From: Prorocentrum cordatum
Lineage: Eukaryota; Sar; Dinophyceae; Prorocentrales; Prorocentraceae
Length of the DNA: 64,000 bases
Assembly (NCBI GenBank): GCA_963575745.1
Contig: CAUYUJ010022394.1
Span: forward strand, 1-64,000
Direction: 5' to 3'
The notes under the pieces were generated by a model that was not told where the DNA came from, ran no database searches, and saw only the letters and a list, made by a program, of their open reading frames with translations. Both the position numbers and the translations under genes were made by a program. Below are positions 20,954-31,410 of this stretch, piece by piece. How positions within the stretch are numbered: position 1 is the first letter of the stretch; each line of letters opens with the position of its first letter.

Positions 20954-21558
20954 TATCATCATCATCATCGTCGCCGTCATCATCATCATCATCATCATCG
21001 TCATTATCATCATCATCATCATTATTTTCATCATCACTTCTATCATCATCAACGACAGCATCATCATGATCACCACCACCACCATCACCATCACCATCAC
21101 CAGCACCATCATCATCATCATCACCATCATCCTTCTCATTAGCATCATCATCATCATCAACATTATCATCACCATCAGCGTCATCGTCATTACCATCACC
21201 AGCGCCACCATCGCCATCATCATGATCAGTAACGTGAACACCATCATCGCAATCATCACCATTAGTCATCATCAATACATCATCAATAGATCAACATCGT
21301 CATCGTCATCATCACCATCGTCATCATCACCCTCGTCATCATCATCGTCGTCTTCATCATCACCATGGCCATCATCTTCACCACCACCTTCATCACCATC
21401 ATCGTCACCATCACCATCGTCATCATCATCGTAGTCGTCATCATCATCGCCTTCACCATCATCTTCACCACCACCATCATCATCATCATCGTCACCATCA
21501 CCATCGTCATCATCATCGTCGTCATCATAATCGCCTTCACCATCATCTTCACCACCAC

Positions 21559-21595
<37 letters not shown>

Positions 21596-21816
21596 GTCGT
21601 CTTCACCACCGCGATCATCATCATCGCCATTGTCATTATCATCAGCATCATCAGTATCATCATCATAATCGTAATCATCATCATCGTCATCGTCATCGTC
21701 GTCACTATCATCTGCATTATCCCCATCCCCATCCTCATCATCCTTACCATCAGCATCACTATCGCCACCATTACCATAATCATTAGTATCATCATCACCA
21801 TCACCATCACCGTCAC

Positions 21817-21866
<50 letters not shown>

Positions 21867-22040
21867 CCATCATCATCATTAGCATCATCGTTCTCATGAT
21901 GTTCATCATCGTCATCTTCTGCAGCATCCTCATCAGCTTCATTACCACCATCATCATCATCAGCATAGTCGTCGCCAACATTCGTCGTCATCCTCATCAT
22001 CATTGCGGTCATCATCGTCCATACCATTGTCATCCTCCTC
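20838..22040 (+). repeat. (ATC)n array, 1.2 kb
   Basis: ATC/TCA trinucleotide array, pure at the left end and then interrupted at trinucleotide phase by GTC, ACC, ATT and GCC. Phase is kept over long stretches although interruptions are dense, giving stop-free frames on both strands. Confidence 0.97.
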
Positions 22041-23397
22041 TGAGCCCGCGTGTCTTTATCGAAGCGCTCTCAGTCGGCGTGCGTCAGGATGGGCGTTGTG
22101 CTCTGTCGGGCGGTCTCGACGAGTGCGGCCCGCGGAGCGGCCAGCTGTCTCACATCGGAGCAGCAGATCATGTGAGATCGGCCGTTTGCTCAATTTTACG
22201 AGCACTCTGGTCGGGGCAGCCTCAGAAGTTTCTGTGGGAACGCGCCATGACGCGGATAGCAATCTGAATGCAGCAAGTAGTCTCGTGTCAAGTTGTATGA
22301 CAGAGAGCGATTTCGATCAAAGGTGCTGCTCTGCGACCACTTCCTGTGCTCCTTGTTTGTCGCCGCCGCATGCGTCCATAATAGCGCTAATGAGGAAGAT
22401 ACTACGGCGGGCCATGCGTCTCACGTGAGAGCGGCGGCCCACATGCTGCGAGGTCTGATCAGCTTCGTGGAGGACTCTACCATGTGCGCGGGCCTCCGTG
22501 TGACGGCCAACGGGTTCTTTGCTCTAGAGCCCTTGAGGTGCTCCGCACGACGGTAGTTCCGATAAAGTTGGCAAGATGCGTGCAGCAATGCCGACTCGTT
22601 GGTTCTCCGTTGTCGGCCGCGACGACAGCGTCCCTCCCTGGTGACTCGCAGGCTCGCCGTCTCGATCCAGTGCTTGAAGGTCTTGCTAGGCGTGCAATGA
22701 GAGGCGAGTGGAGAAACACGCTGATCATGGCCAAGCTGTCGTGGGATCTTGTCGACGCCGGCGTTGGTCATGGTCCATGCCAGCCGTCGCCGATTTGCGA
22801 GGATCCACAAATCGACTGTGACCATGATGGACGGTGACCAAGATCGGCACCGACATTTCAGCATTCAGTCTTGGTCACGGTCACCACTTTCGTTCCCTCC
22901 AGAGAGGGGCAGCCTTTTGGGAAAACAGGCCCCAGGGGTTGTCCGCTCGATGTCTTCGCCAGACATTTTGAAGTATTGGAAATTGCCAACAGTACCAGTG
23001 GAGCCAATGCTGCGCTGTTTCGTAAGGCTTCAAAGATGCGTAAGCGTCCCTGATTAGCACAGACAGGTCCTCGCCCAGGTCACCTCTTGGGATCCTTCAA
23101 GGGGTGCTATTCCTTGTGATAGCGATTACCTTTGGAAGCCGTGAGACCAGTAGTGATGTGGATGCCGATTTTCTGAATTTCCGACTGTCTTCGTTATCAT
23201 TTCCAAGTCCTAAATTGTTCGTTTGTCGCGAAACAATGCTCTAGAGGTCACGTAGGATCACTTCAACTTTGTGATCGGAACGACTCGTGCGCGGGGCGGT
23301 TTGGTTGGTGGATGCGTGTGTTTCCTAGATGGCTAAACTGCGGGTGCTGGATTTCCCACAGAGTGAACGGAGCTCCACCATGCTGAACACTGGCCAG

Positions 23398-23399
<2 letters not shown>
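22041..23399. other. 1.36-kb unique sequence without a recognised gene
   Basis: Mixed composition with frequent stops. Open frames of up to about 145 codons (minus 22,421-22,864; plus 22,484-22,837) overlap each other. No motif that I can name. From 23,090 the sequence is lower in GC and has no open frame above 60 codons. Confidence 0.5.
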
Positions 23400-23450
<51 letters not shown>

Positions 23451-23508
23451 CTGATGCTGATGCTGATGCTGATTCTGATGCTGATGCTGATGCTGCTGCC
23501 GGTGATGA

Positions 23509-23540
<32 letters not shown>

Positions 23541-23775
23541 ATGATGATGATGCTGCTGCTGATGATGATGATGATGATGATGACGAGGAGGAGGAGGAGG
23601 AGAAGGAGGAGGGGGAGGCAAAGGAGGAGAAGGAGGAGGAGGAGGAGGAGGCAGGAGGCAGGAGGAAGGAAAGTGATGAGGACGAGGAGGAGGAGGAGGA
23701 GGAGGGGGGAGGATGAGGAGAGAGGAGGAGGAGGAGGAGGAGGAGGCAGGAGGAGGCAGGAGGAGGACGACGAAG
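23400..23775 (+). repeat. (GAT)n to (GGA)n compound array
   Basis: GAT array with GCT and GGT variants (23,400-23,582) followed directly by GGA units (23,583-23,770). Confidence 0.96.
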
Positions 23776-23794
23776 AAGACCTGCAGCTTCGGCT

Positions 23795-24350
23795 CCTCCT
23801 CCCCCTCCCTCCCTCCTCTCTACCCCTCCTCCCGCTCAGGAGGGCGCCCTAGGCTGGCCCAGGCTTACTGCTCGGACAGTCCTTCCACATCCTATGCAGA
23901 GAGAGTCCTGGCCGTCGCCACCGCTTTGCCTCTGCCGCTCTCAATTGCCCTCCGACTTGGTTGGTCCTGGCCTTGGCTTCTTCCTCCTTTTCCGCCTCCT
24001 CCGCCTTCTCCTCCTTCTTCCCCTCCTACTCCTCCCCCTCCTCCTCCTCCTTCCTCCTCCTCCTCCACCCCTCCTCCCGCTCGCACGCTCCTCCTTCTCC
24101 TCCTCCTCCTCCTCCTCCTAATCTCTTCCTCCGAGCCCGTCCCTTCCTCCTCCTCGTCCCTCCTCCTCCTCACTATCGTCATCCTCCGCTCTCCCTCTCC
24201 TCTTCCTCCCCCCTCCCCCTCCCCCTCCTCCTCCTCTTCTCTCATCTCCTCTCTCATCCTCTTCCTCCTTCTCCTCCGCCTCCTCCTCCTCTCCTCCTGC
24301 TGCTGCTGCTCCTGCTCCTCCTCCTCCTCCTCCTCTTCCTGCCACCTCCT
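23795..24350 (+). repeat. (TCC)n array, interrupted
   Basis: Polypyrimidine array, degenerate in 23,795-24,000, with a 110-bp less repetitive stretch (23,850-23,970). The GGA array just upstream and this TCC array together form a purine/pyrimidine inverted pair. Confidence 0.9.
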
Positions 24351-24514
24351 CCCTCCATGGCCATCCCATCCCGCAGGTTGTCATGCCCAGGGTGGCCGTC
24401 GCGCCGACGATGGCCACAGGCGCGACGGCTGCTGCTGTTTCCGCGCCCGTTCTCCTGCCTTGGCGGCCCGGGTTGACGGGCTCTAGTACAGTCGCAGGGA
24501 GCCGTTTGGCGGAT
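24351..24514. other. Unique island between TCC arrays
   Basis: Open on both strands; plus reads MPRVAVAPTMATGATAAAV. Too short and unsupported to call. Confidence 0.4.
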
Positions 24515-24896
24515 CGCCCCTTTTCCTCCTTCGTTCCCTTCCTCCCCTTTTCTCCTCCCCTTCTTTCCTTAGTACCTCCTCCTCCTCCTCCTCCTCCTCC
24601 TCCTCCTCCCACCTTATCCTCCTCCCCTCCTCCTCCTCCTCCTTCTCCTCCTCCTCCTCCCTCCTCCTCTCCTCCTCCTCCTCCCCCTCCCTTTCCTCCC
24701 TCCTCCTCCTCCACTCCTCCTCTTCTCCTCCTCACTACCTCCTGCTCCTCCTCCTCCTCCTCCTCCTCCTCCTCCCTCCTCCTCCCCTCGTCCTCCTCCT
24801 GCCTCCTCTCCTCCTACCTCCTCATCCTCCTCCTCCTGCCTCCTCCTCCTCCTCCTCCTCCTCCTCCTCCTCCTCCTCCTCCCCCTCGCCCTCCTC
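24515..24896 (+). repeat. (TCC)n array
   Basis: Polypyrimidine array; purest at 24,570-24,608 and 24,843-24,885. Confidence 0.96.
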
Positions 24897-25207
24897 AGGC
24901 CCAGACGCTTTCGCGCCGCGAAGCAAGATCGCGACGGAAGGTTTTCTTGCCAGGACGTCGACAGAAACGGCGTGGGATGAAAGACTGGTCCCGGGTGCGG
25001 GCCAACGTTGTGCGCAAAAAATCACGGCGGGGGTCTGGATCCTCCTCCGTCCCTCCTGCAGGCTGCTGTCGTCACGCCGTGCCGTGGGCGGCGCTGCAAG
25101 CAGTCTGGGGCTGGCAGGTCGAGGTGCTTGCCGCTCCGGTTCCGACAGGGCCGACCTTGACCACGGCGGCGTCGCGCAAACGGCGAAGCCGCGGCTCTCG
25201 TGCTCCG
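24897..25207. other. Unique island, coding status unclear
   Basis: About 310 bp between two TCC arrays. The minus strand is open and reads HAVSVDVLARKPSVAILLRG, running into poly-Glu from the array. The plus strand is open too. No family recognised. Confidence 0.4.
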
Positions 25208-25336
25208 TTTTCCCAACCATCCTGTGCTGTTGGGTCTTCGTTTTGAAGAGACGGTTCCCCGTTTTCCTCCTCCTCCTCCTCCTCCTCCTCTCCTCCTCCT
25301 CCTCCTCCTCCTCCTCCTCCTCCTCCTCCTCCTCCT
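25208..25336 (+). repeat. Edge module and (TCC)n array
   Basis: The module TTCCCAACCATCCTGTGCTG, then TTGGGTCTTCGTTTTGAAGA (25,210-25,250), matches 12,580-12,620 and sits at the same edge of a TCC array. Confidence 0.85.
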
Positions 25337-25365
25337 GCCTGCTCCCTGCATTTCACCCATCCAGT

Positions 25366-25860
25366 ACAGCGTTTCGTGGCCCCATAGGGAGCTCCACCTA
25401 AGGTCCCAGTGGCGGAACTCGCATGCGGTACCCACGCCCATTTGGGCACACCCCTCACACGTTTCGTGGCCCCATAGGGAGCTCCACCTAAGGTCCCAAT
25501 GGCGGAACTCGCATGCGGTACCCTCACCCATTTTGGCACACACCTCACAAGTTTCGTGGCCCCATAGGTAGCTCCACCGAATGCCCTAGTGGGGGTGCCA
25601 GGACCCAACACCACGAGCCATGAGGGGCGCCAGTGGCAGCTTCCCTCATGGCTCTCAGAGCCCTCTCCTGCTTCTGCTCCTCGGCCAGGGGGGCGCCGTC
25701 CTCGTCGTCGCCGGCGCCCGCGAAGACGGCCGTGAAGGTGTCCCTGAGCATGTCGGGCTCCGGCGGGAGTCCGTGGCCACATAGGGAGCGTGGGCGAAGA
25801 TGGTACTCACAAGTGCGGTATTCACAACTGCGTATGGTTGGGTCTATCGCCTGGCTAATT
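25366..25860. repeat. 90-bp satellite, array 2
   Basis: Units related to array 1 at 14.5-15.2 kb: CGTTTCGTGGCCCCATAGGG, then GGGCACACCCCTCACACG. Two and a half units are followed by a 160-200-bp non-satellite insert (25,597-25,773), after which the satellite resumes at GTGGCCACATAGGGAGCG and finishes with the shared end module (25,795-25,860). Orientation matches array 1. Confidence 0.9.
25620..25770 (-). CDS. Tentative exon-like coding fragment inside satellite
   Basis: On the minus strand the satellite insert reads as an acidic, helix-prone peptide: EPDMLRDTFTAVFAGAGDDE, followed by AEEQKQERALRAMREAA. Its composition is unlike the surrounding repeat. An AG lies just before the fragment on the minus strand and GT dinucleotides just after, so an exon flanked by repeat-filled introns is possible; capture of a gene fragment by the satellite is the alternative. 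No family recognised. Confidence 0.35.
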
Positions 25861-27500
25861 TTTCCCCCCGTCGCTGGAGGGCTGCTTCGGTAGCAATTCG
25901 TGGGAGCCTTGTATGCCCTCGTGGTTCCGTCTCTAGCGGGCATTTGCATGAGCTAGCGTCTGGTAATCGATGAGAAGGCGCCGATGTAGTCTCGATTAGC
26001 GTGGTTTTAGCGTCGATCAGCGTCGATCGGCGTCGGTTAGCGTCGATTCGCAAGAGCCAGCAAGATGGCATGGGAGGCCCCCGTGAGATGCCACCGGAGA
26101 TGGGCCACTCTGACAATACGTTGTACACTGCGTGGCACAATCGCCGCACTCGGCACGTGCCAGCCCGCACGTTGTCCTCCGGTCTGGCCAGGCTTCGCCG
26201 GGCATCGACCCCGCCGACTGGCCTGCGGCTCGCGTGCCGCCGAGCGCGGGCAGAGTCCAGCAGCACGCCGAAGCCGTGCCGGGCGTCTCCTCTGCGCAGG
26301 GGCTATCGCGCTCTGCGCATGCACCGCGTCGAGGTCCTCGATGTTGGCTCCGTGCTCTCTGTGTCGTACTGTACTTCGCAGGACTTGCGTGCGTTGCTCT
26401 GCCTGCGGAGTCGCGTGGCTTGGTTCCCGCGGACTCGTCGCTCCCTGGGTCGGTCGTCCCTCGTGTGCCTTCGCCGCCCCCCTGGGTGCCTGCCCGGAAG
26501 CCTATCCTCAGGCGCACACGCTCGAGGTCTTCACGGTCTGAGGGTGCTACGCCGCCCGCGGCGCCCTTCCCCCACCCTCCTCTGGCCTCGCCTGTCCCCC
26601 CCCGCTTCAATTCGCCACGGATGCGTCCCGCCGTTTGCTTCCACCGCTGCTTGGATCGAAGTGGCCGCCGACCCAAGCACATCTGCGCAGGGCAGATCTG
26701 TTTTTTTCGATCCCGGCGCTTTTCTCCGATGTCGGCATCCGAGGGCTGCTTTCAGGTCCCAGAGACCACCAAACACGGATCCAGTGCAGAATACCAGCCC
26801 CGGGGAAGGGGTCGGGAGCTTTGGCTGGCCACTGCAATGGGTGTGGCCATGCCAGGGCGTTAGTTGTGATCGGCGCCGTTGGGGTTTATGGGGCTCGCCA
26901 CGTTGCGCCAAAGGCTTGATGAGCCCTCGTCGGGGTGCGGCCGAGGTCTCTGTCGAGGTCTTCGCCCGCGGGTCGCAGACCACACCCTTCGGAGTCGCCG
27001 ATCTGGGGCCGCGTCGGATGTCTGGCTCAGCGCTCGGCCCAACCGCCCAGGACTCGCCCCTGGCATCCTGTCCAGCCAGCTGGGCCAGGGCTGCGGGCTG
27101 GTGCACCCCGCGGGGCTGGCCGTTGGCCGCCCGCCCACCGCCATGCCCCAGGCGGCCTCGGGTGGCGACGACGACGTCGTCGACGGCGGCGACGACGGCG
27201 AGGGTGAGGGCGAGGGCGAGGGCGAGGGCGACGAGGACGACGACGCGACGACGACGACGAGGGCGACAAGTTTGGCAGGGTTGGGCAGGAGGGCGCGGCG
27301 CGATCAGTTGGCTTGTGGGGCTGTGATGTATACGTCGGAGTAGACATAGAAGTCTGCACGCTTCGTGTATCCCCACCAGCTCGTTTAGAAACGTCCCAGA
27401 GAGCTGACGGGAAAAAAGAGACGAAGAGACACACATAGTGAAACAAAGCGGGCAAAAACTATGAACGGAGCGCCTCCGCGGGCCATCCCTGGGCCCCGCG
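25861..27500. other. 1.6-kb GC-rich sequence, no assured gene
   Basis: Contains a 10-bp tandem AGCGTCGATC-like run (26,007-26,048). At 26,700-26,830 is a dispersed module (TTTTTTTCGATCCCGGCGCT ... CCCCGGGGAAGGGGTCGGGA) also seen near 19,250 and 49,980. 27,160-27,270 is a GAC/GAG-rich run that would encode Asp/Glu/Gly. The edge module ACGCTTCGTGTATCCCCACC lies at 27,358. Several long frames overlap on both strands; none shows a known motif. Confidence 0.5.
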
Positions 27501-27509
27501 GGGGGGCGA

Positions 27510-27875
27510 TGGGGAGGAGGAGGAGGGGGAGGAGGAGCAGGAGGGAGGAGGAGGAGGAGGTCCAGGAGGAGGAGGAGGAGGAGGAGCAGGAGGACGAGGA
27601 GAAGGAGGAGCAGGAGGAGGGGAAGAGGAAGAGGAGGAGCGAGGAGGAGAAGCGGAAGAGGGGTAGGAAGGAGGATGAGGACGAATAACAATGATAATAT
27701 TAGGAGGATGAGGCGGAGGAGGATGATGAGGAGGATGGGAGGAAGAGGAGGAGGAGGATGAGGAGGAGAAGGAGCAGGAGTAATGATGCTGATGATGATG
27801 ATCTGCTGCTGCTGATGATGATGATGATGACTGATGATGCTGATGATGCTGATGATGAGATGATGATGATGATGA

Positions 27876-27953
<78 letters not shown>

Positions 27954-28326
27954 CTGATGCTGATGATGATGATGATTATGATGATGAATGATGATGATGA
28001 TGATATGAGAATGATGATGATGATGATGAGGATGATGATGATGGATGATGATGATGAGATGATGATGATATGATGCATATGATGATGATGCTGAGGATGA
28101 TTATGATCATGATGATGATGCTGCTGCTGATGATGATGCTGAGGCACAGGAGGATGAGGAGGAGGATGAGGAGGAGGATGAGGAGGATGGGAGGAGGGGG
28201 AAGGGATGAGGAGGAGGAGGAGGAGGAGGAGGAGGAGGAGGAGGAGGAGGAGGAGGAGGAGGATGAGGAGGATGGGATGGGTGGATGATTTGATGCTGAT
28301 GCTGATGCTGCTGCTGCTGCTGCTAC

Positions 28327-28382
<56 letters not shown>

Positions 28383-28405
28383 GTGATGATGCTGATGATG
28401 ATGCT

Positions 28406-28436
<31 letters not shown>

Positions 28437-28545
28437 ATGATGAGGAGGAGGAGGAGGAGGAGGAGGAGGAGGAGGAGGGAGGAGGATGGGTGGAGGAGGA
28501 GGAGGAGGAGGAGGAGGAGGAGGAGGAGGAGGAGGTGGAGGCGAG
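27510..28545 (+). repeat. GGA-GAT-GGA-GAT-GGA compound array
   Basis: Alternating blocks: GGA (27,510-27,690), GAT with GCT variants (27,700-28,140), GGA (28,145-28,275), GAT/GCT (28,285-28,441), GGA (28,442-28,535). The last GGA block runs directly into the TCTTGGG array. Confidence 0.96.
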
Positions 28546-29085
28546 TCGCCTCTTGGCGCCCTCGTTGGACGCTCTTGGGACGCTCTTGGGCGCTCTTGAG
28601 ACCCTCTTGGGACCGTCTTGGGGCCTTCTTGGGGCCGTCTTGGGGCTCCCTTGCGGCCCTTTTGGGCTCACTGGATGGCCTGGCCGTCGATCAAAAGAGG
28701 GGGGGTCCGATGCTAGCCCTTTATGGGCGCTCTTTGGCTGCTCATGGCCGCTCTTGGGGCCATCTGGGGGGCCTCTTGGCCCTCTTGGGCCTCTCTTGGG
28801 CCATCTTGTGGCCATCTTGAGGCCTTACAGGCGCATCGGAATCGAAAAGGTGAGGAGGCAACAACCATTGACTTTCTTCAGACTCTTGAGAGATTTTTGC
28901 CTCATTGGGGGTCCCGAGGGGCTCCGAGGGCACTTTGAACCATCTTGTGGCCCTCGTCGGGCCTCTTGGAGGTATGTCGGAAGCTACCTTGAACCAACTT
29001 CGGCGGTCTTGAGCCATCTTAGAGGCCATCTTGGAGGATCGGAGGCCCTCTTGGAGCCACCTTGGGCCACCTTGGGCGCTCTGAC
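28546..29085 (+). repeat. TCTTGGG-type array, plus orientation
   Basis: Units such as GGGACGCTCTT and GGGGCCGTCTT, 10-12 bp. Interrupted near 28,853 by ACAACCATTGACTTTCTTCA, which resembles the spacer inside the opposed array at 29.8 and 30.2 kb. Confidence 0.9.
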
Positions 29086-29639
29086 CGAGCGCACACGCCT
29101 GAACAACCTCAGGGAGGGGAGGGGGAGGGTACCCCTCCCCGAAGGGAAGAGGGTTTTGGAAGAGGAAATGATGATATCGTCAGACCAACTTAGCCCAAAG
29201 GGCTGGTGGTGTTCCGATGCTCGAAGAACAACTGCCGGCATAGACACAGACTTTCGGAGATCGGGGAGTCTATGTTTATGCATTTTTTCCTGCGTGTGCA
29301 GACAATGCCGACCGCTGTTCGCCCTGGAGAGCCTTCGTCACGCTGGACTCTCCTCGAAGCTCTCTCTGGTCGGAGCGTACCCTGGGACAGGTTCAGGGGG
29401 TAGCGGGGCATCGGTCCTTTTTCTTCCTCCAAGTCGAGTTTATAGAAGCAGGATGTGCAGGGACATGCTCAATGCAGCTTTGAACCGGTGCTAAGCAGGC
29501 TTATTTGGTTCGGTCAGGATCCGACCGAAGAGAGACCGCGAATGGCCACGGGCTAAGATGGAAGTGTCATATCCCTATTCATATATTTTTATAGGGCTGG
29601 AGACCCCAGAAAAAGCGCCCCCCCCTCTACCCTGGACCT
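29086..29639. other. Spacer between opposed arrays with several short modules
   Basis: Holds the hairpin module (29,100-29,220, compare 14,450), a short foldback copy (29,222-29,305), the CAGG..GGGTAGCGG module (29,377-29,405) and a unique segment with TATATTTTTATAGGG near 29,580. No gene recognised. Confidence 0.6.
29222..29305. mobile_element. Foldback element, minimal copy
   Basis: GAACAACTGCCGGCATAGAC, ACAGACTTTCGGAG on the left pairs with a right arm that in reverse reads GGAAAAAATGCATAAACATA, GACTCC. Only the outer part of the inner arms of the family at 2.8, 8.2 and 18.5 kb remains; the GGCGCC apex is deleted. Confidence 0.65.
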
Positions 29640-30680
29640 TTTTCGGGCAGCCCCCCAGACGACCTGGGAGGACCTCGCGAGAGCCCGAAGACGGCCCCAG
29701 AGGGCCCCCGACGTTCTGGCGCGCTCCCGAAACGACTCCAGAGAGCCCCGAGACGGTCGACGGCGACCCCACAGGAGCCGTCATACCCCCAACGATCGCT
29801 CCAAAACGTCCCAAGAGGCCTCCAAGAGAACTCCCAAGAGCAACATTCATTGATTTTCCGTTGGTTTGTGGGGGCTGTGGGAGTTCTCCACTTTTCGGCT
29901 TCCCGACGCTCCAAGACGGCCCACGAGGCCCCTAAAATCGCCCTAAGATGGCCCGACAGACCTCCAAGAGGGCCCCAAGCTGGCCCAATAGGGCACCGAA
30001 ACAGTTCCGACACAGCCCCAGGAGGCCCCAGGAGGCTCCCAAGAGGCCCCGAAGAGGCCCCAAGAGGCCCCCAAGAGGCCCCCAGGAAGCCCTAAGAGGC
30101 TCCCAAGAGTCCCAAAAGATCCCGCAAGGACCCGTCAGAAGTTCGAGATCGCTCCAATACGTCCCAAGAGGCCTCCCAGAGCACTCCCAAGATGGCCCCA
30201 CGAGGCAAAATCCATTGAGTTTCAGTTGGTTCGTGGGGGATTTTTGGTTCTCCCCTTTTCGGCTTCCCGACGCTCCAAGACGGCCCACGAGGCCCCAAAG
30301 ATCGCCCTACGATGGCCCGACAGCTCTCCAAGAGGGCCCCAAACCGGTTCAAGATGGCCCTAAACCGGCCAAAGAGGGCGCCAAAATAGTTCCGAAAGGG
30401 CCCAAGGAGGCCCCAGGAGGCTCCCAAGACGCCCCGAAGATGCCCCAAGAGGCCCCCAAGAGGCCCTCAGGAAGCCCCGAGAGGTCCCCAAGACTCCCAA
30501 AAGATCTCCACATCAGTTCGAAAACTCCCGAAAAGGCCCCCAAGACAGACCCAAAACGGGCCAGGAGTCCGAACATGACCCCAAGACAGCCCAACAGAGC
30601 CAATACGCGTCCCAAGACGGGCCCAAGCCATAACGAGACTGCACCACGTCCCACAGAGGCCCTCAGACGGCTCCGGGAGG
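29640..30680 (-). repeat. TCTTGGG-type array, minus orientation, with 362-bp higher-order unit
   Basis: Read on the minus strand this is the same family (plus-strand units such as CCAAGAGGCCCC). A longer block containing GATCGCTCCAAAACGTCCCA, CATTGATTTTCCGTTGG and CTTTTCGGCTTCCCGACGCT recurs about 362 bp later with few changes (29,795-29,925 and 30,150-30,288), so short units are organised into a higher-order repeat. Confidence 0.88.
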
Positions 30681-31307
30681 CTCCAATAAGGTCCACGTGA
30701 CGTGAACACTCTGAACGCGAGACCTCACAAGAGCGTACGGCGGCGCAAAACATCTTTGGCGCCGAGATAATCGAGCCCTGCTGCGACACGGTTCCGAGGC
30801 CCCCCAAGGCCCTCACACGGCTTTTTCCATAGTCCCACAGACACGGTCATTGGTAAGCCCGGGTCGACATTCCACATTCTGCCGTGTTCTCCATGCTGTT
30901 TCTACTCAAATCTTTCTGCTTTCGCGAGCCCTTCAAAGCGTTTCTGGCCACTCCCTTTCTGGCCACGACCGCGTACATGTATGTAGACGTGCATATGTCT
31001 ATGCGTAGATCTGCCCAAGTGGACATAATTTACATATGTATGCGCAATCATGGATCTGAAAGTACATACATGTATATCGATGTGTGTGTACGTACATTAA
31101 TGTACCCATACACGTGTTATATATGTCTGGCGTGCATGCACGTGCGCGCGTATGACATTTATGCACATTTTCGCGCGCATGTGCACGCGCACGCACGCCG
31201 CCGGCGTGCGAAACTCGAAGGACCAAGGTGCATGGCGCGAAGCGCCACTGCAGTCTGGTGTGTATATATATATATATATATATATATTTTTGTATTTATA
31301 GATTTAT
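30681..31307. other. AT-richer sequence with alternating purine-pyrimidine tracts
   Basis: 30,970-31,200 is dominated by alternating purine-pyrimidine runs (GCATGCACGTGCGCGCG, CGCGCGCATGTGCACGCGCA), followed by a (TA)n tract at 31,262-31,288. Such tracts can adopt Z-form or cruciform structure. No gene recognised. Confidence 0.65.
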
Positions 31308-31410
31308 ATGTGTACACATTCTGGTTGGCGCAAATTGGGGTCCAGCCACTTGGGGGTGGTGCTTCAGATCTGGTGCAGTAGATTTTTGTGGGTTGCAACC
31401 CACAAAAATG
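31308..31410. repeat. Dispersed element with perfect 28-bp palindrome (internally deleted copy)
   Basis: 31,319-31,378 (TCTGGTTGGCGCAAATTGGG, GTCCAGCCAC, GGGGTGGTG) matches, in reverse, 32,600-32,665. It joins directly to a perfect 28-bp palindrome at 31,382-31,409 (left half ATTTTTGTGGGTTG). The palindrome arm is also the left end of the element at 32,457. Confidence 0.7.

Noticed and set aside
20838-22040. Very long open frames (poly-Asp, Ile, Met, Ser) across GAT/ATC, GGA/TCC and GTC arrays here and elsewhere
   Set aside because: Trinucleotide arrays cannot contain stops in most frames, so length is uninformative. The peptides are single-residue runs without flanking motifs.
22041-23399. 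Retrotransposon or enzyme gene in the unique segment after the ATC array
   Set aside because: I tried all frames for reverse-transcriptase, RNase H and endonuclease motifs and found none convincing.
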